A DNA stretch of 64,000 nt from Methanobrevibacter sp. (GTDB taxonomy: Archaea > Methanobacteriota > Methanobacteria > Methanobacteriales > Methanobacteriaceae): contig NZ_JAUNXI010000008.1 in assembly GCF_030539875.1 (NCBI RefSeq), positions 1-64,000 of the forward strand. The letters run 5' to 3'. This document shows positions 35,958-45,549 of this stretch, piece by piece (within the stretch, counting starts at the first letter, position 1; every line of letters begins with the position of its first letter). The translations under genes and the position numbers were made by a program. The notes under the pieces were generated by a model that did not search any database, was not told the DNA's origin, and was given only the letters and a program-made list of their open reading frames with translations.

Positions 35958-36497
35958 TTATAACTCAATTTCATCTAAAAATTCATTTATTTTTTCCACA
36001 TAACCTTCTAAATCGCTTTCATTAATAATTATTTTATCTGAAAGGGATATGACATCTCCAATTCCGAAATCCAATTCCATCTGATCTCTTGATTTAAATT
36101 CACCGTAGTCAGCAGAGTCATCTTCTCTCATTCTATTTTTTAACCTTTCAAATCTTAAAGTCGGATTTGCAAAAATTGATAAGATAATGAAATCTTCGAA
36201 GTTTTCCTTAAACATGTCTACTTCATGAGGGCTTCTAATGCCTTCAACAATAATTTTGCTTTTAAGACCTTCGTCCTGCAGTCTTTTAATTTTTTTAATT
36301 GTTAGTTCAGAAACTATGTACTGTCCAAATTCAGCCCTTAAATTTTGGGCAGTTTCTTTAGAAGTTTCTCCTCTTTTTTTAGCTTCTTCACGTATAATGT
36401 CTCCCATACTTACAATAATTGCTCCTCTTTCAATAGCAATTTCAGAAACTAAACTTTTTCCAGACCCAGGTAAACCAGATATTCCCATCACTTGCAT
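35958..36497 (-). CDS. UPF0200 family P-loop nucleotide kinase
   Basis: 179 residues resembling adenylate kinase and dephospho-CoA kinase. Walker A is GISGLPGSGKSLVSE, followed by IVSMGDIIREEAKKRGE, VEGIRSPHEV and RMREDDSAD. The archaeal UPF0200 family has no agreed substrate. It lies 4 nt downstream of the phosphopantothenate synthetase gene, which suggests, without proof, a role in CoA metabolism. Confidence 0.82.
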   Translation of the reverse strand: MQVMGISGLPGSGKSLVSEIAIERGAIIVSMGDIIREEAKKRGETSKETAQNLRAEFGQYIVSELTIKKIKRLQDEGLKSKIIVEGIRSPHEVDMFKENFEDFIILSIFANPTLRFERLKNRMREDDSADYGEFKSRDQMELDFGIGDVISLSDKIIINESDLEGYVEKINEFLDEIEL

Positions 36498-36501
36498 TGT
36501 T

Positions 36502-37239
36502 TCACTCTTTTATTCTAATTTGCTCTAAAGATTCTTTAAGGTTTTCGGCATTGTCAAAGTCATTAACCAGATCAATTAATACCAGTTTGTCCTGAGTTTT
36601 TAAATCATCGGCAATTTTTGTCATAAAGGGTATTGCTCTTACAATATTGTCCATAACTGAAACATCAGACATTTTGGAAGTTCTTGAAAGGGGATTCAAA
36701 TCGATAGTGATTATATTTTTGCCGCTTTGCTTTAAGATTTCGGCACGGTCTCCATCTTCAAGAGGGATTAATATTGTGTCGGCTGAGTAAATTCCTGTTT
36801 TGCTGGCTGTTGCCCTGTTGTTTTCAATATCGCTGATGTATTCTATTTCATCATCAAGACCGCCAAGTATATTCTCATATCCATGGTCTTTGTATAGCTG
36901 GGTAATTATTTTAACTCTGCTGTCAGTTCTGTAAAATAAGTTAATTTCAATTTTCGCATTAATGGCATTTGCAAACTCAATTATTTCATCAATGGCCAGT
37001 GCAGTTGCATTTCCATTAACTGAAATTACAGGCTTTTCTGATAAAAGCAGTGCTGCAACGGCAACATACATTGCCCTTTTTGCAGGATATGTTGTTTTCT
37101 CACCGATTAGATAGTCATAAGCTTCTCCTCTGCCATGTGCAATCAATGCTGAATCTGCTAAATAACCATCCTGTGAAGCTTTAACCATCTTTTCTCTTAA
37201 AAGTAATGATTCGTATCTGGGGTGTGATTTTGGTATCAT
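36502..37239 (-). CDS. 4-phosphopantoate-beta-alanine ligase (phosphopantothenate synthetase)
   Basis: 245 residues of the archaeal PPS family (formerly DUF137). It joins 4-phosphopantoate and beta-alanine with ATP, replacing the bacterial PanC route to CoA. Family features: IPKSHPRYESLLLREKMV at the start, VSVNGNATALA, and TIDLNPLSRTSKMSDV. It is the middle gene of a three-gene minus-strand operon with a small membrane protein before and the UPF0200 kinase after. Confidence 0.92.
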   Translation of the reverse strand: MIPKSHPRYESLLLREKMVKASQDGYLADSALIAHGRGEAYDYLIGEKTTYPAKRAMYVAVAALLLSEKPVISVNGNATALAIDEIIEFANAINAKIEINLFYRTDSRVKIITQLYKDHGYENILGGLDDEIEYISDIENNRATASKTGIYSADTILIPLEDGDRAEILKQSGKNIITIDLNPLSRTSKMSDVSVMDNIVRAIPFMTKIADDLKTQDKLVLIDLVNDFDNAENLKESLEQIRIKE

Positions 37240-37251
37240 ATTTTAATCTCC

Positions 37252-37635
37252 TTATTTTAAATCAATATTCATTTGAGCTAAATATCCTAAAAATGTGGTT
37301 ATTAGTATGGTTAATACTGTCATTGAAATGAGGTGTAGTGAGAAATCTCCAATCATATAATCATTTTTTTGGGGTAAAATGAAAAATATGTAATCAAAGA
37401 TGATGTCTATTATGACAAATAATATTCCAACTAAAAAACCTTCAATAATCTCATTTTCATCAATAGTTCTGATGTACAATATTCCGAAAAATCCGGTTAC
37501 TATTATCATAATTATAGGTACTACTACGTCTATATTGCGCAATGTTGCTGTAAAAATCGGATTAAATACTGATGTGAGTACATAATTTAAAAACCATATT
37601 AATATTCCAAAAATTATTGCTAATCTGATTTTCAT
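37252..37635 (-). CDS. Small four-helix membrane protein, unknown
   Basis: 127 residues with four predicted membrane helices (about 4-22, 30-52, 66-88, 99-122) and short loops. No family recognised. It is 12 nt upstream of the phosphopantothenate synthetase gene, making transport of a CoA precursor a possible but unproven role. Confidence 0.6.
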   Translation of the reverse strand: MKIRLAIIFGILIWFLNYVLTSVFNPIFTATLRNIDVVVPIIMIIVTGFFGILYIRTIDENEIIEGFLVGILFVIIDIIFDYIFFILPQKNDYMIGDFSLHLISMTVLTILITTFLGYLAQMNIDLK

Positions 37636-37983
37636 AGTAAAACCCTAAAAATTAATTATAGTTTTTAATTTGATTTAAAAATCATATAAATTTTTCTAAG
37701 TTGATTTAAAGTGGCGGTTTTTATTTAAGTTAATAATCTTGAAAAAAAGGGGGGGGTGGATTAGATAGCTAATTAAAGTTTTAGCTATCTAATGGTTTGT
37801 TTTAACAAGTTTTTAGAGAAATGAATTTTTTTAAATTTGGCTGTTTAATTTATCTCTCAGGCTAAACACGTAGCCAATTATATTATTTGACAGTTGCCAT
37901 ATATAAACTTTATTGTATTTTAGAAAAATTCAAGTATACTTTATTAAAAAATATATATTATGGCCGTTATAACTCTTAAGTGA
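37636..37983. other. Intergenic region with G-run and long perfect hairpin
   Basis: 348 nt without a gene. Positions 37749-37756 hold a run of eight G, very unusual in this AT-rich DNA. ATTAGATAGCTAA (37760-37772) and TTAGCTATCTAAT (37781-37793) then form a perfect 13-bp stem with an 8-nt loop. Another short stem, GGCTA...TAGCC, lies near 37860-37876. This could be a small RNA gene, a bidirectional terminator or an insertion scar. The promoter of the exonuclease operon lies to the right. Confidence 0.45.
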
Positions 37984-39015
37984 ATGAACGGTTATAGCGA
38001 ACATGAACAATATTTGAAAAATGCATTACTTGACTTGAATTGTTCAACTTCAAAACAAAAAGAAAAAAAATTATCACCTCATTATTTTGAAGATTTAAAA
38101 GAAGACTTATTGGTCAGATATGCGGATAAATCCTTAAAGGAGGTAATGAACTGCAGCACTTGTCAAACATCTTTTGGAGATGCATTAAAAATAACTACAA
38201 AAGAAAAAATTGACTTTCGCCTTAGGGAAAATAATTTTAAAAATCAGATAAATAATAACCTTAAACTGCTTCCGAAAATAGGTCTTAAAACCGAGGAAAA
38301 CCTTAAGAACAAAGGATTTAAAACCATAAAAGACCTTCAGAATCATGACAGGTACGGCGATAGTGCATCGAAATTTTTAAATGAGATTGATGAGATGTCT
38401 TTTTGCGAAATAGTAAACCTGCTTGACAGTAACAGATACTCTAAAAAATGTAGGAGTAATCTAATTAAATGCATAAGCATGACAGATGTTGAAAACTTTA
38501 AGTTTATGGATATTGAAACAAAGGGACTTTCAAATGTTCCAATAATTCTAATAGGCATTGCAGAGATTAAAAATAATAAAATTATTGCATCACAGTATTT
38601 CCTAAGGGACTACACAGAAGAATTAAATATCATTGATGCTTATCAAAATCATTTAGATGATGATTCAGTTCATGTAACATTCAATGGAAAAAGTTTTGAT
38701 GTACCCTTTATAAAAAATAGATGTGCCTATAATGGAATTGAATCTAAACTGGATTTGCCTCATTTAGATTTGATGTATTTTGCTAAAGATTTATGGAAAG
38801 ATACGCTTCCGAACTGCCAACTTCAAACAATTGAAAGGGAAATTTTCGGAATTGAGCGTGAAGATGACGTTCCTGGCCAGTATATTCCAGGATATTATGA
38901 CACTTATCTGTCCAAGAAAAATATAGGTCCGGTTGTTCCGATAATAGAGCATAACTGCCAGGATATTATTTCACTTGCAAGCTTTCTTGAGAAAATGTAT
39001 GAGGATGTAAATTAA
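37984..39015 (+). CDS. YprB/MrfB-like RNase H-fold exonuclease
   Basis: 343 residues. The C-terminal half (about 165-340) is a DEDD-type 3'-5' exonuclease of the YprB family: KFMDIETKGL, TFNGKSFDVPFIKNR, LDLPHLDLMYFAKDLWK and HNCQDIISLASFL supply the acidic residues. The N-terminal half contains a helix-hairpin-helix-like piece (LLPKIGLKTEENLKNKG) and two cysteines (CSTC). In Bacillus subtilis YprB (MrfB) works with the helicase YprA (MrfA) in mitomycin-adduct repair; a YprA-like helicase starts at 63079. It is 1 nt upstream of the repeat protein. Confidence 0.85.
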   Translation: MNGYSEHEQYLKNALLDLNCSTSKQKEKKLSPHYFEDLKEDLLVRYADKSLKEVMNCSTCQTSFGDALKITTKEKIDFRLRENNFKNQINNNLKLLPKIGLKTEENLKNKGFKTIKDLQNHDRYGDSASKFLNEIDEMSFCEIVNLLDSNRYSKKCRSNLIKCISMTDVENFKFMDIETKGLSNVPIILIGIAEIKNNKIIASQYFLRDYTEELNIIDAYQNHLDDDSVHVTFNGKSFDVPFIKNRCAYNGIESKLDLPHLDLMYFAKDLWKDTLPNCQLQTIEREIFGIEREDDVPGQYIPGYYDTYLSKKNIGPVVPIIEHNCQDIISLASFLEKMYEDVN

Positions 39016-39016
39016 A

Positions 39017-40519
39017 ATGGGCTTTTTTGATAGATTTAAAAAAAATGATGAAAAAGAGAAAAAAGTTAATCTTGATAATCTTGAAATTGATGAAGAAGAA
39101 TTGCTTTTAAAGAAAATAGCCACAACAGACAAAGACAGGATTAAAAGAGCAGAAGCGGCAGACAAAATCACAAATCAGTTTGTCGCGCTCGATATGTCAA
39201 AAAATGTAAAAGACAGAGCTATCAGGTTAATTGCAATAAACAAGGTTAAGGATGAAGATTTATTAAGGGATGCTGCTGAAAACTCACAATTTTTCGATGT
39301 TAGAAGTTTTGCATGGGAAAGACTTGGGGAAAACAACAAATCCATTGCCGAAATTGTAATAAACATGAAGAAAAACGGCCATGTTGACGAAATATTTGAT
39401 AAAATTGCTGATGAGGAAACTCTTAAATGGATTGCCGTTGAAGCCATTGATAAAAAATACAGAACAAAATCCCTAGAAAAGATCAATGATGAGAATATAT
39501 TATATGACCTGGTTTTCGAATCAAAGGATAATTCCATTAAAAAATCAGCCATTTTAAAAGATTCATTTGCAGATGAAGATGTTTTAAAGAAAGTTGCATT
39601 GGAAGATAAGGATGAGGAAGTAAAAAAGGCAGCCATTAGAAAAATTAAAAATGAAGATTATCTGGTATTTATAGCCCAGAATGAAGACAATGCCAAAGTC
39701 AGGTCTTTAATATTTGATAAAATTGACAGTCCTGAAATTTTAAAGAAAATAGTTTTAAATTCTGAAAAATCCGATGTTAAAAGCGATATAATAAAAAAAC
39801 TTGATGATGAAGAGTTTTTAGCAAAAATTGCCTATGAAGATAATGATAAAATTGTCAGAAGCGAGGCAGTTAAAAAAATAACCGATGATGAATCATTAAT
39901 AAGAATAATTAATAATGAACAGGATAGCTTTGTTCGCCAAATTGCTGTGAAAAATCTGAATAATCCTCAGGAATTGATTAAAATAGTTTTAAATGATGAT
40001 GACCAGTTTGTAAGAAATCATGCAATTTCAAATCCTGCTTTAGCCGATGAAAATGATTTTAAATATTTGGCTATTAATTCAAATCATGAAGATATAGCGG
40101 CACAGGCCTTAAGCCATATTAAAAAAGAAGAATCATTTATTGACATATTAAAAAATGCAAAACTTGTCAGCATTAGGAAATCTACATTGGACAATATTGC
40201 CGATTTGGAAACCTTGATTAGAATTGTTCTTGCAAACGAAGATGAAGAATTTTCTCTTAAGGCGCTAAATAAAATTAAAGCCGAAAAATGTCTGATGAAA
40301 ATTTATGAGCAGGGCATTTCTGAAAATATCTCTGTTAGAGCCATTTCATTAATAAGAAATCAGGATTACCTGGGTCGTGTTGTTAAAAATGACTCTTCCT
40401 GGAGAGTCCGTGAAGCAGCCGCTAAAAAGATAGTAAGTAAAAAAATATTAAAGGAAGTTTCAAATAATGATGAAAATGAATATGTAAGAAATGTTGCTAA
40501 AAAGAGAATGAATCTATAA
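39017..40519 (+). CDS. HEAT-like repeat protein
   Basis: 500 residues. After a charged start, the protein consists of some 16 helical repeats; in the middle the period is exactly 26 residues (78 bp), with a pattern like (D/N)-E-x-L-x-K-I-A-x-x-D-x-x-x-x-V-R-x-x-A-x-x-K-I. This is an alpha-solenoid of the HEAT or leucine-rich-variant sort, a scaffold for protein or nucleic-acid binding, with no enzyme motif. It is cotranscribed with the YprB-like exonuclease (1-nt gap), so it may be its partner. It overlaps the convergent ferredoxin gene by 6 nt. Confidence 0.8.
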   Translation: MGFFDRFKKNDEKEKKVNLDNLEIDEEELLLKKIATTDKDRIKRAEAADKITNQFVALDMSKNVKDRAIRLIAINKVKDEDLLRDAAENSQFFDVRSFAWERLGENNKSIAEIVINMKKNGHVDEIFDKIADEETLKWIAVEAIDKKYRTKSLEKINDENILYDLVFESKDNSIKKSAILKDSFADEDVLKKVALEDKDEEVKKAAIRKIKNEDYLVFIAQNEDNAKVRSLIFDKIDSPEILKKIVLNSEKSDVKSDIIKKLDDEEFLAKIAYEDNDKIVRSEAVKKITDDESLIRIINNEQDSFVRQIAVKNLNNPQELIKIVLNDDDQFVRNHAISNPALADENDFKYLAINSNHEDIAAQALSHIKKEESFIDILKNAKLVSIRKSTLDNIADLETLIRIVLANEDEEFSLKALNKIKAEKCLMKIYEQGISENISVRAISLIRNQDYLGRVVKNDSSWRVREAAAKKIVSKKILKEVSNNDENEYVRNVAKKRMNL

Positions 40520-41269
40520 ATAGAATTCAGGCTCTTTTCTTTTGCTGTTTGCACTTTCAAATTCTGGTTTTTTAGCTTCAAAAGCTTCTCCAGTGAAACT
40601 TCTTGCATTCTCTTCACAAATATAGATGCATGCTGTACATCTTGAACAGGAATCAAGGTCGATATCAACAGGATCATCATCAGGGATTGCCTTTTCAGGA
40701 CAAACTGAAATACATTCATAGCAGAATACGCATTTGCTTTCATCACAGCTTACGACAAATGGAAGCTGTTTATAGTCGACGTATGGTGTGTTTCCTGGAA
40801 TTTCACTTTGAAGGGATTCGCCTGATTCCACTTTTTCCATACATTTTTCTGCAAATTCACTAATTTTTTCTGTATCCTCATCATCAGGTCTTCCAACTGC
40901 TACACCATCAAATATGGAATGATGACTGACGGTAGAAGCAGCTGCAACAACATCAAAGTTATTTTCTTTAAGTATGTCCACTAACTCAAGCAATGCATCG
41001 CCTACATGTGCATTTCCATAATTTACAACAGCTATTGCTTTTGTATTGTTTCCGGTTAATTTTAATAATCTTTCTCTTGCGGTTTTCGGAATTCTTCCGG
41101 CAAAAACAGGCATTCCAACAATAACTATATCGTCCTGTGTAAATTCTTTTGATGCATTAAAAAACAATAAATCGCAAATTTCCTGTTTTTGTTTAAAGCT
41201 GCTTGCAAGTTCGCCTACTACTTTTCTGGTTGTCCCGGACGGGCTAAAAAATATTTTAGTTATCTTCAT
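40514..41269 (-). CDS. EFR1-type flavodoxin-ferredoxin fusion
   Basis: 251 residues from ATG 41269, chosen for AGGTGAGAGT before it. The flavodoxin-like N-terminal domain starts TKIFFSPSGTTRKV and has VGMPVFAGRIP. The C-terminal domain holds two [4Fe-4S] clusters: CDESKCVFCYECISVCPE and CSRCTACIYICEE. Such proteins move electrons between ferredoxin and flavin in anaerobes; the partner is unknown. Confidence 0.88.
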   Translation of the reverse strand: MKITKIFFSPSGTTRKVVGELASSFKQKQEICDLLFFNASKEFTQDDIVIVGMPVFAGRIPKTARERLLKLTGNNTKAIAVVNYGNAHVGDALLELVDILKENNFDVVAAASTVSHHSIFDGVAVGRPDDEDTEKISEFAEKCMEKVESGESLQSEIPGNTPYVDYKQLPFVVSCDESKCVFCYECISVCPEKAIPDDDPVDIDLDSCSRCTACIYICEENARSFTGEAFEAKKPEFESANSKRKEPEFYL

Positions 41270-41387
41270 ACTCTCACCTACTTTAATATTATATTTAAGT
41301 AGCACTTAATAATTTTGACTATCTGTCAGTTTATAAAATAGAAATTATTTAATATTATTAAATTTATAAAATTTATGTGGTGATACG

Positions 41388-42416
41388 ATGGAATTAATGA
41401 AAGAGCTATCTTTAACACCGGGCGTATCCGGTTCAGAAGAAAAAATAGCTGAAATTATTACACGCGAATTAAAAGATGTTGTTGATAAAATTGAAACTGA
41501 CAGTATGGGAAATTTAATTGCAACCAAAAAAGGTGAAAAAAAGGCACCTAGTGTAATGCTTGCATCCCATATGGATGAAATCGGATTAATGGTAAGATTC
41601 ATTGATGATGACGGTTTTATTAAATTCTCAAACATCGGCGGAATTAACGATCAAATGTTAATGAACCAAACTGTAACTGTCCACTCCTCAATTGGAGAAT
41701 CAATTGTAGGGGTTATTGGTTCAAAACCTCCTCATGTTACAACTCCTGAAGAAAGAAACAAAGTTGTAAAGGCTAAGGACATGTTTATTGATATTGGTGC
41801 AAAGGACAAAGAAGAAGCTGAAAAAATGATTAGAATTGGAGATAAAATCACTTTCAACTCTTTATTTGCAGAATATCCTAATAATCTGATTATGGGTAAG
41901 GCATTAGACAACCGTGTAGGTTGTTATGTAATGATGGAAGTTTTAAAAAGGGTAAATACAAGAGCTACTGTTTATGGTGTAGGTACTGTTCAGGAAGAAG
42001 TAGGTCTTAAAGGAGCTAAAACTTCTGCATTTAAGTTAAACCCCGATTTGGCTATTGCACTTGATGTAACTTTATCCGGTGACCATCCTGGTATTAAACC
42101 GGAAGAGGCGCCTGTAGTGATGGGTAAAGGTCCGGCTATTGTCCTGGCAGATGCAAGTGGAAGAGGTATTTTAACCCAGCAGTCTGTAAAAGACTTGCTT
42201 ATTAATGCAGGAGATGAAAATGAAATTCCATATCAGTTAGAAGTAAGTGATGGCGGAACTACTGATGGAACTGCAATTCACCTGACTCGTGAAGGAATTC
42301 CAACTGGTGTTTTATCTGTTCCTACCCGTTATATACATACTCCTGTAAGCGTATGCAGTATGGATGATGTTGAAGCAACTATCCAGCTGATTACAGAAGC
42401 TATAAATAATTTGTAG
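41388..42416 (+). CDS. M42 family aminopeptidase
   Basis: 342 residues of the dinuclear metallopeptidase family that forms large TET complexes in archaea. Metal ligands and base are visible: [46 protein letters not shown] and [13 protein letters not shown]. It trims peptides in the cytoplasm, commonly with glutamyl or leucyl preference. It is monocistronic with a hairpin terminator. Confidence 0.92.
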   Translation: MELMKELSLTPGVSGSEEKIAEIITRELKDVVDKIETDSMGNLIATKKGEKKAPSVMLASHMDEIGLMVRFIDDDGFIKFSNIGGINDQMLMNQTVTVHSSIGESIVGVIGSKPPHVTTPEERNKVVKAKDMFIDIGAKDKEEAEKMIRIGDKITFNSLFAEYPNNLIMGKALDNRVGCYVMMEVLKRVNTRATVYGVGTVQEEVGLKGAKTSAFKLNPDLAIALDVTLSGDHPGIKPEEAPVVMGKGPAIVLADASGRGILTQQSVKDLLINAGDENEIPYQLEVSDGGTTDGTAIHLTREGIPTGVLSVPTRYIHTPVSVCSMDDVEATIQLITEAINNL

Positions 42417-42453
42417 ATTTATATTTTTTTAAATAGAAACATATTCGATGAAC

Positions 42454-42490
42454 AGGCGGTTAAAAGATATATTTAACTGCCTTATTTTTA
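42454..42490 (+). terminator. Hairpin terminator after the M42 peptidase
   Basis: AGGCGGTTAAA (42454-42464) pairs with TTTAACTGCCT (42472-42482) with one G-T wobble and a 7-nt loop, then ATTTTTA. It is 38 nt after the stop codon. Confidence 0.6.
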
Positions 42491-42645
42491 CTCCATTCAA
42501 AACCATTATCTAATCATTAAAGAGTTTTTACAGCATCTCCTTTTTTTAATCATAATAAATACAAAATCAATGTAGAATATGGGCTGTGATGGCTGGTATG
42601 ATAATTCTCTTAAGTTGTGGCGCTTAAAAATTAGTTTGATGATAG

Positions 42646-43131
42646 CTATTTAAATCTATCATCTGATTTTTGTGATTTGGCTTTCTGGTGCTTTGTTTCA
42701 AACCAGCCTATTTTCAGCTCATCGATTGTATCTTCGTATAACTGGGGAACATAGGGTTTGATGTCCAGTAATGGTGTTCCGTCAAGGATATCTACATTTT
42801 CAACGTGTATAACATTTCCTTCAACTTTATTTACTTTTACAACACTCATTCCTATGCGGTTAGGTCTTTTTGGAGATCTTGTTGCAAATACTCCATGTGT
42901 ATTGTTGTCCATAAAGGGCTTAACTTCAAGTTTGTAACCTTTAACTTTGTGGAGTAGATATATTAAGTGGATGTGTGAAAAATCTTCAAGATCTTTTAGC
43001 CCATCAATAAATTTATCTTTTATTTCAACTGTTCCTTTTATTCCTTTTGCTCCAGTCGGTTGGATTGGCATACCTTCAATTTCTTTAAATTCAGTATGAA
43101 CTGTTCCAATAGATTCTAATTCGATATTCAT
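42646..43131 (-). CDS. trmO: TrmO (TsaA) tRNA t6A37 methyltransferase
   Basis: 161 residues of the TsaA/TrmO family, which uses S-adenosylmethionine to methylate the N6-threonylcarbamoyl-adenosine at tRNA position 37. The core is LEDFSHIHLIYLLHK and ATRSPKRPNRIGMSVVKV, followed by VDILDGTPLLDIKPYVP. It is a beta-barrel methyltransferase without a Rossmann fold. It is monocistronic. Confidence 0.9.
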   Translation of the reverse strand: MNIELESIGTVHTEFKEIEGMPIQPTGAKGIKGTVEIKDKFIDGLKDLEDFSHIHLIYLLHKVKGYKLEVKPFMDNNTHGVFATRSPKRPNRIGMSVVKVNKVEGNVIHVENVDILDGTPLLDIKPYVPQLYEDTIDELKIGWFETKHQKAKSQKSDDRFK

Positions 43132-43345
43132 AATTATTATTTTCCATATTTCATGCTAAAATATTTTTCTTTTACCAAATTTCGATATGAAGCAAATTAG
43201 GTAATCGATTCTATAATCCTTTTTTTCCTTAAAAACGAAACATTTATGTGCAATTCGATACAACTTATTATTGTAAATACATATGTGATATGAAATTTAT
43301 TTTTTCATATTTTTTAATTATAGAAATATACAAGGAGATTATGAA

Positions 43346-43552
43346 ATGCAACTTAGTGCAAGAAATCAATTAAAAGGAAAAGTAACTGGTGTGGATCTTG
43401 GTGCTGTAATGGCTAATATTAAAATTGAGGTCAGTGAACCAAATACAATTACTGCTGTTATTACTAAAGAATCTGCTGAAAAATTAGGTTTAAAAGAAGG
43501 TGACGACGTAGCAGCTATCATCAAATCTACTGAAGTCATCATCGGAAAATAA
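43346..43552 (+). CDS. Mop/TOBE-domain molybdate-binding protein
   Basis: 68 residues, a single TOBE domain like molbindin: SARNQLKGKVTGVDLGAVMANIKI and the end LKEGDDVAAIIKSTEVIIG. Molbindins form hexamers that store molybdate or tungstate, needed for the formylmethanofuran dehydrogenase of methanogens. AAGGAGATTATGAA precedes the ATG. It converges on the moaE operon, another molybdenum-cofactor gene. Confidence 0.93.
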   Translation: MQLSARNQLKGKVTGVDLGAVMANIKIEVSEPNTITAVITKESAEKLGLKEGDDVAAIIKSTEVIIGK

Positions 43553-43554
43553 GT

Positions 43555-43590
43555 TTGGGATAACTGGGATTAATATCCCATTATTCCCAA
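43555..43590. terminator. Bidirectional hairpin between mop and the small membrane gene
   Basis: TTGGGATAAC-TGGGAT (43555-43570) pairs with ATCCCA-TTATTCCCAA (43575-43590) around TAAT, with a small internal mismatch. The stop codon of the convergent small membrane gene lies in the stem. It would terminate both strands. Confidence 0.6.
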
Positions 43591-43710
43591 TAATATTAAA
43601 ATTATAAATACAATCAGTCCTGCTTTTAATAATGTTTTTAAGTTTTTAACGATGGCGTAGATTATTAAAAACAAAATTATCAATCTTAAAATAAAAAGTA
43701 AGGAAATCAT
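43570..43710 (-). CDS. Very small membrane protein after moaE
   Basis: 46 residues; I found it by reading the minus strand after moaE. Two hydrophobic helices (about 2-19 and 30-45) are joined by the basic turn VKNLKTLLK. The ATG at 43710 follows the moaE TAA directly, and the last moaE codons contain a perfect GCAGGAGGATAA ribosome site. It is a credible translated gene of unknown function. The Mo-cofactor context hints at, but does not show, a transport role. Confidence 0.6.
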   Translation of the reverse strand: MISLLFILRLIILFLIIYAIVKNLKTLLKAGLIVFIILILLGIMGY

Positions 43711-44148
43711 TTATCCTCCTGCAAGGATGGTTTTTGTTCCTTCATTAGAAATTTCTTCTTTTTTAAACTCAACATCGTATTTCACAGTTTCAATCACTTC
43801 AGTTAAAGCTTCAAGAGTTTCTTTTCTGTGATTGCCTAAAACTGCAACTAGGAATAACATGTCTCCGGTATCAAACTCGCCGATATAGTGGACAACTGAT
43901 ATTTCAACAACATTATGTTTTATTTTAGTGTTTTCAACGATTTTTTCAATTTCCGCTTTTGTTTTTTCCTTATCAGGGGTGGTCAATATTAACTTTTCAA
44001 GGTTCATATTTTCTTCTTTTCCTCTAACAAAACCTTCAAAAGTAAAAATTGCCCCGCAATAATCCATTTTAGTATTTTTCTTTAATTCTTCTACTAAATC
44101 AGCTATAGTAACTTTATCTTCATTTGATTCAATAACTCTTACAACCAT
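43711..44148 (-). CDS. moaE: Molybdopterin synthase catalytic subunit, MoaE family
   Basis: 145 residues. It transfers sulfur to precursor Z to make molybdopterin. MDYCGAIFTFEGFVRG is the family opening, followed by a conserved central strand (VVEISVVHYIGEFDTGDMLF) and VLGNHRKETLEALTEVIE, with basic residues in VEFKKEE near the active site. Together with the Mop protein 160 nt away it marks a molybdenum-handling locus. The N-terminal 25 residues precede the usual start. Confidence 0.85.
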   Translation of the reverse strand: MVVRVIESNEDKVTIADLVEELKKNTKMDYCGAIFTFEGFVRGKEENMNLEKLILTTPDKEKTKAEIEKIVENTKIKHNVVEISVVHYIGEFDTGDMLFLVAVLGNHRKETLEALTEVIETVKYDVEFKKEEISNEGTKTILAGG

Positions 44149-44197
44149 TTTATTATCTCCATTTATATGTCATACTTTCATATATTAATAAATAATG

Positions 44198-44740
<543 letters not shown>

Positions 44741-45451
44741 TTAAGGTTTTAAATTATCTAAACATCTGATTAAATCATCAGCAATTTTTTGTTTTTCGGC
44801 TAAATCAGCATTGATTGATGTTTCTACCAGCAGAGTATTAATTCCCTTATCTGCTATTGGCTGTGTAACTTTTTCAGGACTTGTGCCTTCATGAAATTGA
44901 AAATCAACAAGATTGGCCTCTTTAGTTATATTTGAGATATAAGAATTGATCTTGTCGCTTCTATTGGATATATTCAGTATAAAATTGGAATATTCATAAT
45001 CCGGATTTATCTCGTGAATGTCAATTACAATAAATGGCTTGTCCTTGGCAATTTTCGGCACAATATATTTATTGGCTAATTCTTCACCGGCAGGTCTTGT
45101 ATTTTCACGTGAAGTTATATTATCTTTGGTTTTTACATAATACACAACATATTTCTTTGTAAGGTTGTGTGTTCCATTTTCTGAAGTGATATTGTAAATC
45201 GTATTGTTTATAGCTTCATGAATTTCATGCTCTCTTGGATGAACACCTATTATGAGTCCAACAGTCTCGTTAGATGAAAGATTGCCTGCTTCAATTTTAT
45301 AAACGGTTCCGTTGACATTTTTTCCGACAGTGGAAATATTATAAGTGTTTTCAGGACCCTTCATTACAGAATCACCTATGATGGCTAAATTAAATATTAC
45401 AATAGCTATTAAAACTACCAGCAATATCTGGTACTGTACTTTTTTATTCAT
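44741..45451 (-). CDS. Membrane-anchored M14-like metallopeptidase or deacylase
   Basis: 236 residues. One N-terminal helix (about 6-26) anchors it outside the cell; many Asn-x-Ser/Thr sites agree with export. GVHPREHEIHEA has the His-x-x-Glu zinc pair, VIDIHEINPDYEY the third His, and TLLVETS a Glu at the base position, the order of M14 carboxypeptidases and the aspartoacylase group. It is shorter than typical M14 enzymes. The target might be pseudomurein peptides. It is divergent from another exported protein. Confidence 0.6.
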   Translation of the reverse strand: MNKKVQYQILLVVLIAIVIFNLAIIGDSVMKGPENTYNISTVGKNVNGTVYKIEAGNLSSNETVGLIIGVHPREHEIHEAINNTIYNITSENGTHNLTKKYVVYYVKTKDNITSRENTRPAGEELANKYIVPKIAKDKPFIVIDIHEINPDYEYSNFILNISNRSDKINSYISNITKEANLVDFQFHEGTSPEKVTQPIADKGINTLLVETSINADLAEKQKIADDLIRCLDNLKP

Positions 45452-45549
45452 AAGCTAACCATAATTATTTTTTAGTAATTAAATATCTAACTAAACTTAT
45501 ATTAAAGACTTTTTACTTATAATATATTATTAATTTAAGGAGTTTTTCG

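Noticed and set aside
39017-40519. Tandem DNA repeat array
   Set aside because: The 78-bp periodicity is coding, from helical protein repeats, and the DNA copies have diverged.
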